Shown here: positions 33,050-41,567 of the stretch, in pieces
Numbering within the stretch: the first letter of the stretch is position 1
Layout of the letters: every line of letters starts with the position of its first letter
Source: Gordonia crocea
GTDB lineage: Bacteria > Actinomycetota > Actinomycetes > Mycobacteriales > Mycobacteriaceae
Assembly: GCF_009932435.1 (NCBI RefSeq)
Contig: NZ_BJOU01000001.1
Location: 62,001 to 126,000 of the forward strand
Direction of reading: 5' to 3'
Length of the DNA stretch: 64,000 bases
Program-made: the position numbers and the translations under genes
The notes under the pieces: generated by a model
The model's input: only the letters and a program-made list of their open reading frames with translations
Database searches by the model: none
Told to the model about the DNA's origin: nothing

Positions 33050-33966
33050 TAGTGGTACGTATCCGAAGGTGCGGTGGAATGCCCGGCCTCGTCGGTGGCA
33101 TAGGTGCTGGTGGTGATCCCGTACGCCCGAGCCAGGTCGAGGATCTTCGTGGCCCGGGCGATCCGGGGCAGGTCCGAACCATTGCGGATCTCGCCCCCGT
33201 CGGCGTCGAACTCCGCGAAGAATTCGCGCGCCCACTTGATGTCGTCCTGCGAGGGCGAGAGGCCCTCGTTGACCGGCGCACACTGGTCGGGGGTCAGACA
33301 GATCTTGCCGGTCATGCCGAACTCGACGCTGACCGAGGTGGCTTCCGAGAGCTTCAGCGCGCTCGAACCGACTGTGGGGCCGTCGATCGCACTGGGCAGG
33401 TGCGCGGCCTTCGCCGCGATGGTGAAGCGCGACCGCGCATAAGCGAGCGTCATTGGGTTCTCGCCGAAGCCGGTGTCGCGGCGGAAGTCGCCGATGCCGA
33501 AGGCCAGCCGGAACGTGCCCTTGGCCGACGCGATCTCGCCGATCCGCTCCAGGCCGCGGGCGGTCTCCACCAGCGCGACGATCGGCACATTGGGCAGCCG
33601 GTTCGCCGTCTCGGTCACATGGTCCATCGACTCGACCATGGCCAGCATGACGCCGCCAACCGAGGTCTTCGACAGTGCCGCGAGGTCGTCAGCCCACCAG
33701 GGAGTACCAAAACCGTTAATGCGGACCCAGTCGTCGTGGCCCTCGGTCATCCATCGCACCGCATTGTCGCGGGCGGCCACCTTATCCTTCGGCGCTACCG
33801 CGTCTTCGATGTCGATGATGACGATGTCGGCACGCGACCGCGAAGCCGGTTCGAACCGCTCAAACTGGGCACCATTGACGAGCAGCCAGCTGCGCGCCAG
33901 TACCGGATCAATGCGCGACCCAACATCCTCGGCGTCGGGGTTGGTCACGAATTCTTGGTCGTACAC
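33046..33966 (-). CDS. HpcH/HpaI aldolase / CitE-like lyase
   Basis: A 306-residue TIM-barrel enzyme of the CitE-like group, acting on acyl-CoA thioesters such as malyl- or citramalyl-CoA. Near the N-terminus are the Arg-containing VLARSWLLVNGAQFERF and IDIEDAVAPKDK; the metal Glu region is VALVETARGLERI, followed by FGIGDFRRDTGF. It precedes the membrane-protein gene with a 4-bp overlap, an unexpected pairing of central metabolism with envelope synthesis. Length is normal. Confidence 0.8.
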   Translation of the reverse strand: MYDQEFVTNPDAEDVGSRIDPVLARSWLLVNGAQFERFEPASRSRADIVIIDIEDAVAPKDKVAARDNAVRWMTEGHDDWVRINGFGTPWWADDLAALSKTSVGGVMLAMVESMDHVTETANRLPNVPIVALVETARGLERIGEIASAKGTFRLAFGIGDFRRDTGFGENPMTLAYARSRFTIAAKAAHLPSAIDGPTVGSSALKLSEATSVSVEFGMTGKICLTPDQCAPVNEGLSPSQDDIKWAREFFAEFDADGGEIRNGSDLPRIARATKILDLARAYGITTSTYATDEAGHSTAPSDTYHY

Positions 33967-33996
33967 GCCCTCTATCGTCGCCTATCCCTCCCGGCG

Positions 33997-35259
33997 ATGC
34001 CAAAGCGGCCGGGCACAACGGGCAGACTTAATGCCGTGAGGGTTGTCGGCGGCGGGCTCGTGCGCTCAGTTGGAGCGGTGACTGTCGGGGCGATGGTCGC
34101 CAATATCGCGGCCTACCTGGTGGCGCTGCCGGCCAGTCGCGCCCTGGGCGCGGTCGACTATGGGGTCTTCGGCGTGGTCATGGCGGCGATGGTCATCGCG
34201 GCCGCGCCGTCGATGGCGGTGCAGGCGGTGATCGCACGCGAGGTGGTGCGGGGCCGGCCGGGGCTGACCACCTTGGGGCTGCGGGCGGCAGCCCTGGTGG
34301 CGATGTTTTCCCTGGTGGCCGGCGTCGTGCTGGTGCCGCTCACCCGGATACCGATGTCCGCAGCGGCTGCTGGCCTGGTGATGGCTCCGCTGATCACGGT
34401 GACCGCCGCCGCCCAGGGTTTCCTGCAAGGGCGCGGCCAGTTCCACCGCCTCGGATGGTTGTTGGGCCTGGTCGGCCTACTGCGGTCGGGACCGATCATC
34501 GTGGCGCTGGGACTAGGGGCGGCGGCGACCGGCGCACTCTGGGCCGGGGCGTTGGGGACTCTCGCCGCGGCGGGTGTGGCCTGGAGTCTGCTGAGAATCT
34601 CCCCCTCCGATACCGCCAAGGGAAGTGTTCCCCCCGATGCCCACCAGGGGAACACTTTCAGCAGCGGTGCCGGGGTAGGGAGCGTGCTGGCCGCCTCCCA
34701 GGTCCAGTTGGCGCTGCTGGTGGCGGTATCGCTGGACCTGCTGCTGGCCCGCGTGGTGCTCTCGGCCACCGACGCTGGCGTCTACGCCCTCGGCGCGGTG
34801 GCGACGAAGGCCGCCTTCTGGTTGCCCCAGGCGATTGGCACGGTCGTCTATCCGCGCCTCGCCGCGCCCGAACGCGACTCCCGTTCGCTGCGGATGGCAC
34901 TAGGCGTGGTGGCTGGCATCGGCGCCGTCACCGTCGTCGGGACCTGGGTGCTGTCCCCCCTCGTCCCCCGAATCGTCGGCGAGGAGTACCGGCCGCTGAC
35001 CGGGATCCTGTGGCTGTTCGCCGCCACCGGCGCGGTGCTGTCCCTGCTCGCGCTGCTCCTCCTGGCCGTGATCGCAGTCCGGCGGACGACCATCGGGCTG
35101 GCGGTCTGGGCCTGCACCGCTCTCGAGGCCGTGGCCATTCTCGGGTGGGCCGACTCGGTGACGTCGCTGGTCGCCATCGCGGCGACCGCGGCGACCGTGA
35201 TGACGGCCCTCTGTCTGGTCGCCGTGATCAGCGCGGAGCGAAGTAGTCGTCGAGCGTGA
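33997..35259 (+). CDS. Polysaccharide/lipid flippase of the MOP superfamily
   Basis: 420 residues with about twelve to fourteen transmembrane helices. The start GGGLVRSVGAVTVGAMVANIAAYLVALPASRALGAVDYGVF is typical of Wzx/oligosaccharide flippases, and the second half opens after a hydrophilic loop (PSDTAKGSVPPDAHQGN) with ASQVQLALLVAVSLDLLLARVVL. It probably moves a lipid-linked sugar across the inner membrane for the envelope cluster here. GTG 34036 is an alternative start. The end overlaps the convergent deacetylase gene by 32 bp. Confidence 0.78.
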   Translation: MPKRPGTTGRLNAVRVVGGGLVRSVGAVTVGAMVANIAAYLVALPASRALGAVDYGVFGVVMAAMVIAAAPSMAVQAVIAREVVRGRPGLTTLGLRAAALVAMFSLVAGVVLVPLTRIPMSAAAAGLVMAPLITVTAAAQGFLQGRGQFHRLGWLLGLVGLLRSGPIIVALGLGAAATGALWAGALGTLAAAGVAWSLLRISPSDTAKGSVPPDAHQGNTFSSGAGVGSVLAASQVQLALLVAVSLDLLLARVVLSATDAGVYALGAVATKAAFWLPQAIGTVVYPRLAAPERDSRSLRMALGVVAGIGAVTVVGTWVLSPLVPRIVGEEYRPLTGILWLFAATGAVLSLLALLLLAVIAVRRTTIGLAVWACTALEAVAILGWADSVTSLVAIAATAATVMTALCLVAVISAERSSRRA

Positions 35260-36043
35260 CCATCTGCAGTCGGCGCTGCCGGATGATCGTCGTGAAATGG
35301 TCGTACACGCGCGTGACCGGATCATCGTTGGCGTGGCCGATCACGATTCGCTGTGGCCGAAAGTACCTGCGGGCGGCGCCGATCAGAAACTTCTCGGTGA
35401 CCAGTCCCGAATCGGACAGGGAGCCATCCCATAGCGTGGGCATCGTATAGCCCAGGCTGGCGGCGACCGCGTCGACCTGCGCGTTCCGGTAGCCGAAAGG
35501 CGGGCGGTAGTAAGGAGTGCCATCAACACCGTAGGTATTGCGCAGGAAGCGCTTGGTCCGGGTCAACTCGTCGGCGCATCCCCGTGCAGTCAGTGATGTG
35601 AGGTCGGGATGGCTCCAACTGTGGTTGCCCAGTTGCACCTGGCCTGATTCCACGAGCGGGACGAGCGCGGCGCGGTTGTCCCGCCATGCGTCGAACTGAC
35701 CGGTGACAAAGAACGTGAACCGCGCCCCGGTGTCCTTGGCGAATTGGCAGTAGGCGCCGACGACTTCCGAACTCGCGCCGTCATCGATGGTGAGCGCCAA
35801 CGCCCGGCCGGTTCCCGGCAGCGCGGTGATCGTTTCCGCCGGCAGGCGAACACGGGTCGACGGCAGCGGGCCTGCCAGCGGCAGCCGCGGCGGCGGAGTG
35901 GTTGACGGTGGTGTGTCCGACGGCGGTACGGCCGTCCCGCTGGACACCCCGATGCCGGTGGTTCTGTCCGCACAACCGGTCAACAGGCCAGCGGTCCCCG
36001 CCGCCAACGTCGCAAGAAAGTGCCGTCGGTCCACCCAAAGCAC
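35228..36043 (-). CDS. Polysaccharide deacetylase lipoprotein
   Basis: A 271-residue NodB-type deacetylase that removes acetyl groups from an envelope polysaccharide. The signal has a twin-arginine-like DRRHFLATLAAG and a lipobox LLTGC, so it should be lipid-anchored outside. Then come a Pro/Thr-rich linker, the catalytic TIDDG (about 85), the metal His motif GNHSWSHPDLTSL (about 140-150) and RPPFGYRN. GTG 36043 is used; GTG three codons later is equally good. Confidence 0.85.
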   Translation of the reverse strand: MLWVDRRHFLATLAAGTAGLLTGCADRTTGIGVSSGTAVPPSDTPPSTTPPPRLPLAGPLPSTRVRLPAETITALPGTGRALALTIDDGASSEVVGAYCQFAKDTGARFTFFVTGQFDAWRDNRAALVPLVESGQVQLGNHSWSHPDLTSLTARGCADELTRTKRFLRNTYGVDGTPYYRPPFGYRNAQVDAVAASLGYTMPTLWDGSLSDSGLVTEKFLIGAARRYFRPQRIVIGHANDDPVTRVYDHFTTIIRQRRLQMVTLDDYFAPR

Positions 36044-36117
36044 TGTATCGGGCTATTCCGACAAATCCGACACCCATCGGGGCGGCGGGGGTGGGTTCAT
36101 CCGACAGGGGCCAAGTC

Positions 36118-36162
36118 GGGTAGTCCGCTACTCATCCCCGGACACGGAACCAGCCGTAGCGT
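36118..36162 (+). promoter_or_regulatory. Dyad promoter, copy 2 (secreted protein)
   Basis: GGGTAG-TCCG-CTACTC (36118-36133), then exactly 23 nt to TAGCGT (36157-36162), a TANNNT-type -10. The ATG is about 52 bp further. One arm has a single change from the consensus GAGTAG. Confidence 0.65.
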
Positions 36163-36213
36163 TTTGAGCACGCCGCCCCCAGGCAGGCGGACGTTCCCCG
36201 GAGTTGAAAGGCC

Positions 36214-36750
36214 ATGGTCATGTATCTAAGAACACGGTTGTTGCTCGCGGCGCTCTTCGCCGCCATTCTCGGACTGCTCGGGGTTGCGACTCCCGCCCCA
36301 AGCCAGGCTCGACCCGACTATGGAAATCTCAAGCGGGCTCCGTGCCCACATTGCCCCAAGATCAAGCCACCGTACCTTCGCCCGGCAGTAAGTTTCACAG
36401 CCTGGATGCCGGCCGCATTCGACCAGGCGACCGAATATGGATCCGGCTACGGCGGCCCGGTCAAGGTGGGGTACGGCTGGGACGACGGTGCGATAACCAC
36501 CGTCACCGGAGCCTCTCCGCTGCGCAAGACCGCGTTGGCCCCCACCAACAACGCGACCTTCTACTTGCGCGTCTACGTCCAGCGCGGCGTGACCTACCGC
36601 ACCGGTGGCGGTACATCGAACCTGTGGTACCCGGGCTGTCAGACCAAGATCGGCGGAAAGGTCGTCGATACCCGAAAGCCCAGTCCCGCGCCGGATAGGA
36701 AGATCGGCGAGTACGCCACCTGCACGGCCTACGCCCATCAAGCGGGTTAG
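36214..36750 (+). CDS. Secreted protein with CPHC motif
   Basis: 178 residues with a signal peptide (LRTRLLLAALFAAILGLLG, cleavage near SQA-RP at about 32). The mature part starts with RAPCPHCPK, a CxxC pair, and has further Cys near the end (PGCQTK, TCTAY), so disulphides are likely. Otherwise unrecognised. ATG 36220 is an alternative start; AAAGG lies closest to ATG 36214. Expressed from a dyad promoter. Confidence 0.65.
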   Translation: MVMYLRTRLLLAALFAAILGLLGVATPAPSQARPDYGNLKRAPCPHCPKIKPPYLRPAVSFTAWMPAAFDQATEYGSGYGGPVKVGYGWDDGAITTVTGASPLRKTALAPTNNATFYLRVYVQRGVTYRTGGGTSNLWYPGCQTKIGGKVVDTRKPSPAPDRKIGEYATCTAYAHQAG

Positions 36751-36893
36751 GACGCTCCGAGCTGGCCCGAACACCCAGCCGAACGATGTTCAGGATCAGG
36801 AATCCGATATTGACCAATTCGGTGTATGATTGTGCAAATAGTTCTAGGATCGGACTCAGCGGCGAGCATTGGCACCGCACAGCAAGGCTCGAC

Positions 36894-36998
36894 ATGAAAG
36901 CCAGAACCAAGACCAGCAGAATCGCTTGGGCCACCCCCATCCCCGCCCGCCGGAAGCGCCGTCGCCGCGGCGGAGGCGGAAACGGCGGCGGCGAGTAG
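36894..36998 (+). pseudogene. Remnant of a secreted-protein gene tail
   Basis: The final codons encode RRGGGGNGGGE, matching the Gly-rich tail of the protein at 37377 (RGGGGGNGGGE), and the following sequence up to about 37090 matches the terminator region after that gene. No signal peptide or body is present, so this is probably the end of a former tandem copy. The opposite strand is hydrophobic here but shows no ribosome site. Confidence 0.35.
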
Positions 36999-37021
36999 GT
37001 TGCGCGAACCCCACTAGCCGC

Positions 37022-37056
37022 GACAAGCCCCACACCATTTCGGTGTGGGGCTTGTC
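37022..37056. terminator. Terminator, copy A
   Basis: 15-bp perfect stem GACAAGCCCCACACC with loop ATTTC and complementary arm to 37056. An identical hairpin is at 37941-37975, and about 80 bp around the two are highly similar, including the following CTACCGGG and CCGACTAGG. Confidence 0.8.
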
Positions 37057-37309
37057 TCGTACTACCGGGCTGCGCGACCGACTAGGTGTACTGACCGCCA
37101 GGCTGGATACACGGTCGCCGAGGTGAGGGGGCGTGGCCGCGATCGTGGTTGTAAGCCTGCAGGAAGGACCGGTGTGTCGGCGATCGGCGCCAGCGGGACC
37201 GGTGGCCAGCACCGCCAAGACGGTTCGCCCATCCAGCGCCGACACGAGCGGCGAATCGGACAATCGGAGTTTCACGCCGTCGCGGACCGAAATTCGCCAA
37301 CTTTAATCC

Positions 37310-37337
37310 TTGAATCCTCAAATAGGCGCACTATAGG
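37310..37337 (+). promoter_or_regulatory. Promoter of the 37377 gene
   Basis: TTGAAT (37310-37315), 16-bp spacer, TATAGG (37332-37337). The gap 37090-37376 shows no gene; only this promoter and the ribosome site GAAAGGA before ATG 37377 are supported. The GAGTAG dyad is absent here. Confidence 0.45.
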
Positions 37338-37376
37338 CGGGTCGGAACGCATTACCAGCAGAAAGGAACCTCCCCG

Positions 37377-37895
37377 ATGAGAATCAAACAACTCCTGGCT
37401 GCCACGGCCATCGGTACTGCGGTGGCCACCGGCGGATCCGTGACCACGGCCGTCACGCACGCCGCACCGATGCAGTGGTATGGCCCTGTGCAAGAACGCT
37501 CCGGACAAGCCGAGTTCTGGCTAGTGGGCACTACAGCCAACAGCGGCTGGTATTACACCACCCGCTACGGCGGGATCTACCGCGTCGTCCTGCAACAGCG
37601 CGACGAGAATCGCTACAGCGCCGACAAGCTCCAGAGCTGGAAGACGATCGCGGCATTCGGCGAGAAAGAACGCTTCGGCAGTCGACGCAACGTCTGGAGC
37701 ATGGGCTGGGGAGCCCGCTTCGCGGACTTCCGCCTCTGCCGGCAGAAGCCCAAGTGGTGGAACCTCCGCCAAGACACCTTCGACTGCTCGCGCACAGTGC
37801 GCATGAACGGCCCTAGCGCACCCCGTAGGCCCCGCGGCGGCGGGGGCGGTAACGGAGGCGGCGAAGGGGGCCCAACTGTCACCGCGAGCGGCTGA
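37377..37895 (+). CDS. Secreted protein with Gly-rich tail
   Basis: 172 residues with a signal peptide (RIKQLLAATAIGTAVATGG, cleavage near THA-AP at about 31), a Trp/Tyr/Arg-rich body (WYYTTRYGGIYRVVLQQRDENRY; WSMGWGARFADFRLCRQKPKWW) with two Cys, and a low-complexity tail GGGGGNGGGEGG. No family recognised. It seems to be the surviving copy of a tandem duplication whose other member is reduced to the tail at 36894-36998. Confidence 0.65.
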   Translation: MRIKQLLAATAIGTAVATGGSVTTAVTHAAPMQWYGPVQERSGQAEFWLVGTTANSGWYYTTRYGGIYRVVLQQRDENRYSADKLQSWKTIAAFGEKERFGSRRNVWSMGWGARFADFRLCRQKPKWWNLRQDTFDCSRTVRMNGPSAPRRPRGGGGGNGGGEGGPTVTASG

Positions 37896-37937
37896 CCCCC
37901 ACGAATCAAAGGCCGCTGCTGCGGCGAACCCGCTAGA

Positions 37938-37978
37938 CGAGACAAGCCCCACACCATTTCGGTGTGGGGCTTGTCTCG
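37938..37978. terminator. Terminator, copy B
   Basis: 18-bp arms (37938-37955 and 37961-37978) around loop ATTTC. It lies between the plus-strand secreted-protein gene and the minus-strand fadB, whose stop is 22 bp away, so it probably serves both. Confidence 0.85.
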
Positions 37979-38000
37979 TACTACCGGGTATGCCGACCGA

Positions 38001-40205
38001 CTAGGCGTTGACCTTGGTCAGCGTCTCGTTGGTGAGCTTCTCACCCTTCTGCGCCTTCTCGACCAGCGAGGCCGGCGGCTCGAAATGCGAACCGTACTTC
38101 GCGGCCAGCTCCTTGGCCCGCTCCACGAAGCCCGCAACGCCACCCTCGTACTGGTTGACGTACTGGACCACACCACCGGTCCAGGCCGGGAAACCGATAC
38201 CGAAGATCGAGCCGATGTTGGCGTCCTCCACCGAGGTGAGCACACCCTCGTCGAAGCACTTCACCGTCTCCAACGCCTCGGCGAAGAGCATCCGCTCCTT
38301 CATGTCCTCCAGCGGGATCACCTTGGAACCGGACTTGAAGTGCTCACGCAGCCCCGGCCACAGCAGGCCGCGCTTGCCGTCGGTGTAGTCGTAGAACCCC
38401 TTGCCGTCCTTCTTGGCGGTGCGTCCCTGCTCCACCATCCAGTCGATGACGTCGTAGGACCCGTGGTGCGGGAACTCAACACCGGCCGCCTTGGCTGCCG
38501 CCTCGGTCTCCTTGCGGATCTTCTGCGGCAGGGTCAGGGTCAGCTCGTCCATCAGCTGCAGCGGTGCGGCCGGGTAGCCGGCCTGGGTGCCCGCTTGCTC
38601 GATGAATGCCGGTTCGATGCCCTCGCCGACGGCCGCGACAGCCTCGTTGATGAAGGTGCCGATGACTCGGCTGGTGAAGAACCCGCGGCTGTCGTTGACG
38701 ACGATCGGGGTCTTGCGGATCGCCAGGGTGTAGTCGATGACCTTGGCCAGCACGGCGTCGGAGGTCTTCTCACCCTTAATGATCTCGACCAGCGGCATCT
38801 TGTCGACCGGGGAGAAGAAGTGGATCCCGATGAAGTCCTCGGACCGCTTCACACCCTCGGCGAGGATGGTGATCGGCAGGGTCGAGGTGTTGGAGCCAAG
38901 CACGGCATCCGGCTCGACGATGTCCTCGATCTCCTGGAACACCTTGTTCTTCACCTCGACCGACTCGAAGGCCGCCTCGATGACGAAGTCGACACCGGCG
39001 AAGTCAGCCGCGTCCACCGTCGGATGAATCCGATCCAGCAGTGCCTTGGACTTCTCCTCGGTGGTCTTCCCACGCGAGAGCGCCTTCTCCTCCAGCTTGA
39101 CCGAGTAGTCCTTGCCCTTGTTGGCAGCATCGATGTCGATGTCCTTGAGCACGACCTCCATGCCGGCCTTGGCCGAGACGTAGGCGATCGCCGCACCCAT
39201 CATGCCCGCGCCGATGACGCCAACCTTCTTGACGGTGTGCTTGTCGAAGCCCTTCGGCCGCGACCCGCCGCCGTTGATGTGCTGCAGGTCGAAGAAGAAC
39301 GACTTGATCATGTTCTGCGCAACCTGGCCGGTGACCAGCGAGACGAAGTAGCGCGTCTCGATGAGGTCGGCGGTGTCCACGTCGACGTAGGCACCCTCGA
39401 TAGCCGCGGCGAGGATCGCGCGCGGGGCCGGCATGTTGGCACCCTTGATCTGCTTGCGCAGCAGCGCCGGGAAAGCTGGCAGATTGGCGGCGACCGCCGG
39501 GTTGGTGGGCGCACCGCCCGGGATCTTGTAACCCTTCACGTCGAAGGGCTGCTGGGCCTCCGGGTTGGCAGCAATCCACTTCTTCGCGGCCGGGATCAGC
39601 TCCTCCACCGAACCGACGACCTCGTTGACCAGGCCGGTGTCCTTGGCCTTGGCCGGAGTGAACTGGGTGCCCTGCAGCAACACGCCCATCAGCGCGTTCT
39701 GCATGCCGAGCAGACGCACGGTGCGGACCACGCCGCCGCCGCCGGGGAGCAGGCCGAGGGTGACCTCGGGCAGGCCGATCTTGTTGCCCTTGACGTCAGC
39801 AGCGATGCGGTAATGGCAGTGCAGCGCGATCTCCAGGCCACCGCCGAGGGCGGCACCGTTGATGGCGGCGACTACCGGCTTGCCCAACGTCTCCAGCCGG
39901 CGCATGACGGCCTTCATGCCGTTGGCCCGCTCGGTGATCGCGGTGGCGATCTCCGCCTTGGTGACATCCTTGGGGCGGTCGGCGCTCATGTCCTTGAGGT
40001 CGCCGCCGGCGAAGAAGGTCTTCTTCGCCGAGGTCAGGATGACACCGGTGATGTCGTCCTTCTCGGCCTCAAGGCGGTCCACGGTGGCCGCGATGGAACT
40101 GACGAACAGGTCGTTCATCGTGTTGGCGCCCTGGTTGGGGTCGTCCATCGTCAGGATGACGACGCCATCGGCGTCCTGCTCCCAGTTGAACATGTTCTCG
40201 CTCAT
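38001..40205 (-). CDS. fadB: FadB: enoyl-CoA hydratase / 3-hydroxyacyl-CoA dehydrogenase
   Basis: 734-residue alpha subunit of the trifunctional beta-oxidation complex. Residues about 1-280 are the crotonase domain (FFAGGDLKDM, INGAALGGGLEIALHCHYRIA, GLPEVTLGLLPGGGG with the catalytic Glu). From about 325 follows the NAD-binding Rossmann domain (VGVIGAGMMGAAIAYVSAKAG) and the dehydrogenase part with GIHFFSPVDKMPLVEII and NDSRGFFTSRV. It follows fadA by 25 bp as one operon. Order, length and sequence are like M. tuberculosis Rv0860/Rv0859. Confidence 0.95.
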   Translation of the reverse strand: MSENMFNWEQDADGVVILTMDDPNQGANTMNDLFVSSIAATVDRLEAEKDDITGVILTSAKKTFFAGGDLKDMSADRPKDVTKAEIATAITERANGMKAVMRRLETLGKPVVAAINGAALGGGLEIALHCHYRIAADVKGNKIGLPEVTLGLLPGGGGVVRTVRLLGMQNALMGVLLQGTQFTPAKAKDTGLVNEVVGSVEELIPAAKKWIAANPEAQQPFDVKGYKIPGGAPTNPAVAANLPAFPALLRKQIKGANMPAPRAILAAAIEGAYVDVDTADLIETRYFVSLVTGQVAQNMIKSFFFDLQHINGGGSRPKGFDKHTVKKVGVIGAGMMGAAIAYVSAKAGMEVVLKDIDIDAANKGKDYSVKLEEKALSRGKTTEEKSKALLDRIHPTVDAADFAGVDFVIEAAFESVEVKNKVFQEIEDIVEPDAVLGSNTSTLPITILAEGVKRSEDFIGIHFFSPVDKMPLVEIIKGEKTSDAVLAKVIDYTLAIRKTPIVVNDSRGFFTSRVIGTFINEAVAAVGEGIEPAFIEQAGTQAGYPAAPLQLMDELTLTLPQKIRKETEAAAKAAGVEFPHHGSYDVIDWMVEQGRTAKKDGKGFYDYTDGKRGLLWPGLREHFKSGSKVIPLEDMKERMLFAEALETVKCFDEGVLTSVEDANIGSIFGIGFPAWTGGVVQYVNQYEGGVAGFVERAKELAAKYGSHFEPPASLVEKAQKGEKLTNETLTKVNA

Positions 40206-40230
40206 TGAATTTCCAAGTCTCTTTCTGCGC

Positions 40231-41442
40231 TTAGAGGCGCTCGATGACGGTCGCGACGCCCATGCCGCCGCCGATGCACAGGGTCACCAGGCCGTAGCGG
40301 CCGCCGGTGCGCTCCAACTCGTCGAGGCAGGTGCCCAGGATCATGGCGCCGGTCGCACCAAGCGGGTGGCCCATCGCGATCGCGCCACCGTTGACGTTGA
40401 CCTTCTCGTGCGGGATGTTGAGGTCCTTCATCCACTTCATGACGACCGACGCGAAGGCCTCGTTGAGCTCGTAGACATCAATGTCCTCGGTGGTCAACCC
40501 AGCCTTCTTCAGGGCCAACTCGGTGGCCGGGGTCGGACCGGTGAGCATGATCGCCGGCTCCGAACCGATCTCGGCGTAGGAGACGATGCGGCCCCGAGGC
40601 GCGAGTCCGTTGCGCTTGCCGGCTTCCTCGGAACCGATCAGCACCAGGCCGGATCCGTCGACGATGCCGGAGCTGTTGCCACCGGTGTGGACGTGGTTGA
40701 CCTTCTCGACATTCGGGTACTTCTGCATGATCACGTCATCGAAGCCGGCCATGTCGGCCAGCCCCTGGAAGGCGGGCTTGAGCTTGCCCAGCTGTTCAGC
40801 GGTGGTGCCCGGGCGCATGTGCTCGTCCCGGTCGAGCACCACAACACCGTTGATGTCAGTCACCGGAAGCACCGACTTGGCGAAGTAGCCCGATTCCCAT
40901 GCCTTTGCGGCGCGGGCCTGCGACTCGGCGGCAAACGCGTCGACGTCGTCGCGGGAGAAGCCTTCGATGGTGGCGATCAGGTCGGCGCCGATGCCCTGCG
41001 GGGCGATGTAGTTGTCGTAGGCGGTGGCCGGGTCCATGAACAACGCACCACCGTCGCTGCCCATCGGCACGCGCGACATCGACTCGACGCCACCGGCGAG
41101 GACCAGGTCGTCGAAGCCGGAGGCGACCTTGGCCGCGGCCAGGTTGCAGGCCTCCAGGCCCGAGGCGCAGAAGCGGTTGATCTGGGTACCGGGGACCGTC
41201 TCGGGCAGACCCGAGACCAGTGCGGCAGTACGGGCGATCACAGCGCCCTGCTCGCCGACCGGGGAGACGACGCCCAAAACGACGTCATTAACGTCGGCCG
41301 GGTCGAGGCCGCCGTGACGGGCCAACAGCTGGTTGATCAGTCCCGACACGAGGTCGATCGGCTTGACGCTGTGCAGCGCGCCACCGCGCTGCTTGCCACG
41401 AGGCGTGCGGACCGCCTCGTAGATGAATGCTTGTTCAGGCAC
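40231..41442 (-). CDS. fadA: FadA: acetyl-CoA acyltransferase (thiolase)
   Basis: A 403-residue thiolase that performs the last step of beta-oxidation, partner of FadB. The nucleophilic Cys is in [13 protein letters not shown] (about 85), and the other catalytic motifs are [29 protein letters not shown] and CIGGGMG. GTG 41442 is chosen: GAAAGGA lies nine bases upstream and homologues start here; the longer frame adds VRVKGTS only. It is divergent from the tandem TetR gene. Confidence 0.94.
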   Translation of the reverse strand: MPEQAFIYEAVRTPRGKQRGGALHSVKPIDLVSGLINQLLARHGGLDPADVNDVVLGVVSPVGEQGAVIARTAALVSGLPETVPGTQINRFCASGLEACNLAAAKVASGFDDLVLAGGVESMSRVPMGSDGGALFMDPATAYDNYIAPQGIGADLIATIEGFSRDDVDAFAAESQARAAKAWESGYFAKSVLPVTDINGVVVLDRDEHMRPGTTAEQLGKLKPAFQGLADMAGFDDVIMQKYPNVEKVNHVHTGGNSSGIVDGSGLVLIGSEEAGKRNGLAPRGRIVSYAEIGSEPAIMLTGPTPATELALKKAGLTTEDIDVYELNEAFASVVMKWMKDLNIPHEKVNVNGGAIAMGHPLGATGAMILGTCLDELERTGGRYGLVTLCIGGGMGVATVIERL

Positions 41443-41460
41443 GGATGTTCCTTTCACACG

Positions 41461-41508
41461 AACCATCGTTGGTTACGACGCCAGACTAACGCCCAATAAC
41501 TTATTTGG
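41461..41508. promoter_or_regulatory. Candidate operator between fadA and tandem TetR gene
   Basis: Two dyads in the divergent gap: AACCA-TCGT-TGGTT (41461-41474) and AATAA-C-TTATT flanked by CC/GG (41493-41508). Either may bind the neighbouring TetR regulator. No known fatty-acid regulator consensus is recognised. Confidence 0.35.
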
Positions 41509-41567
41509 CTATAGCAGGTGGTCAATAGGTTCACCGGAATGCAATCTTGGGCTATGGTCAGTTCACC

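Noticed and set aside
33025..33996. 324-codon N-terminal extension of the flippase
   Set aside because: It is antisense to the CitE-like lyase; the first transmembrane helix of the family follows ATG 33997 or GTG 34036.
36503..37033. Minus-strand frame with two hydrophobic segments
   Set aside because: It looked like a small membrane protein, but it has no ribosome site, half of it is antisense to a secreted protein, and the plus-strand tail is matched by the paralogue at 37377.
37090..37376. Gene in the gap before 37377
   Set aside because: The short frames on both strands lack ribosome sites and have shadow-like composition; only a promoter is supported.
37962..40208. 748-codon open frame on the plus strand opposite fadB
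   Set aside because: It is antisense to a certain gene, is rich in Arg/Gly/Leu/His with no motif, and arises from the codon bias of high-GC DNA. Similar long antisense frames occur opposite fadA, the dehydrogenases and the CoA-transferases.
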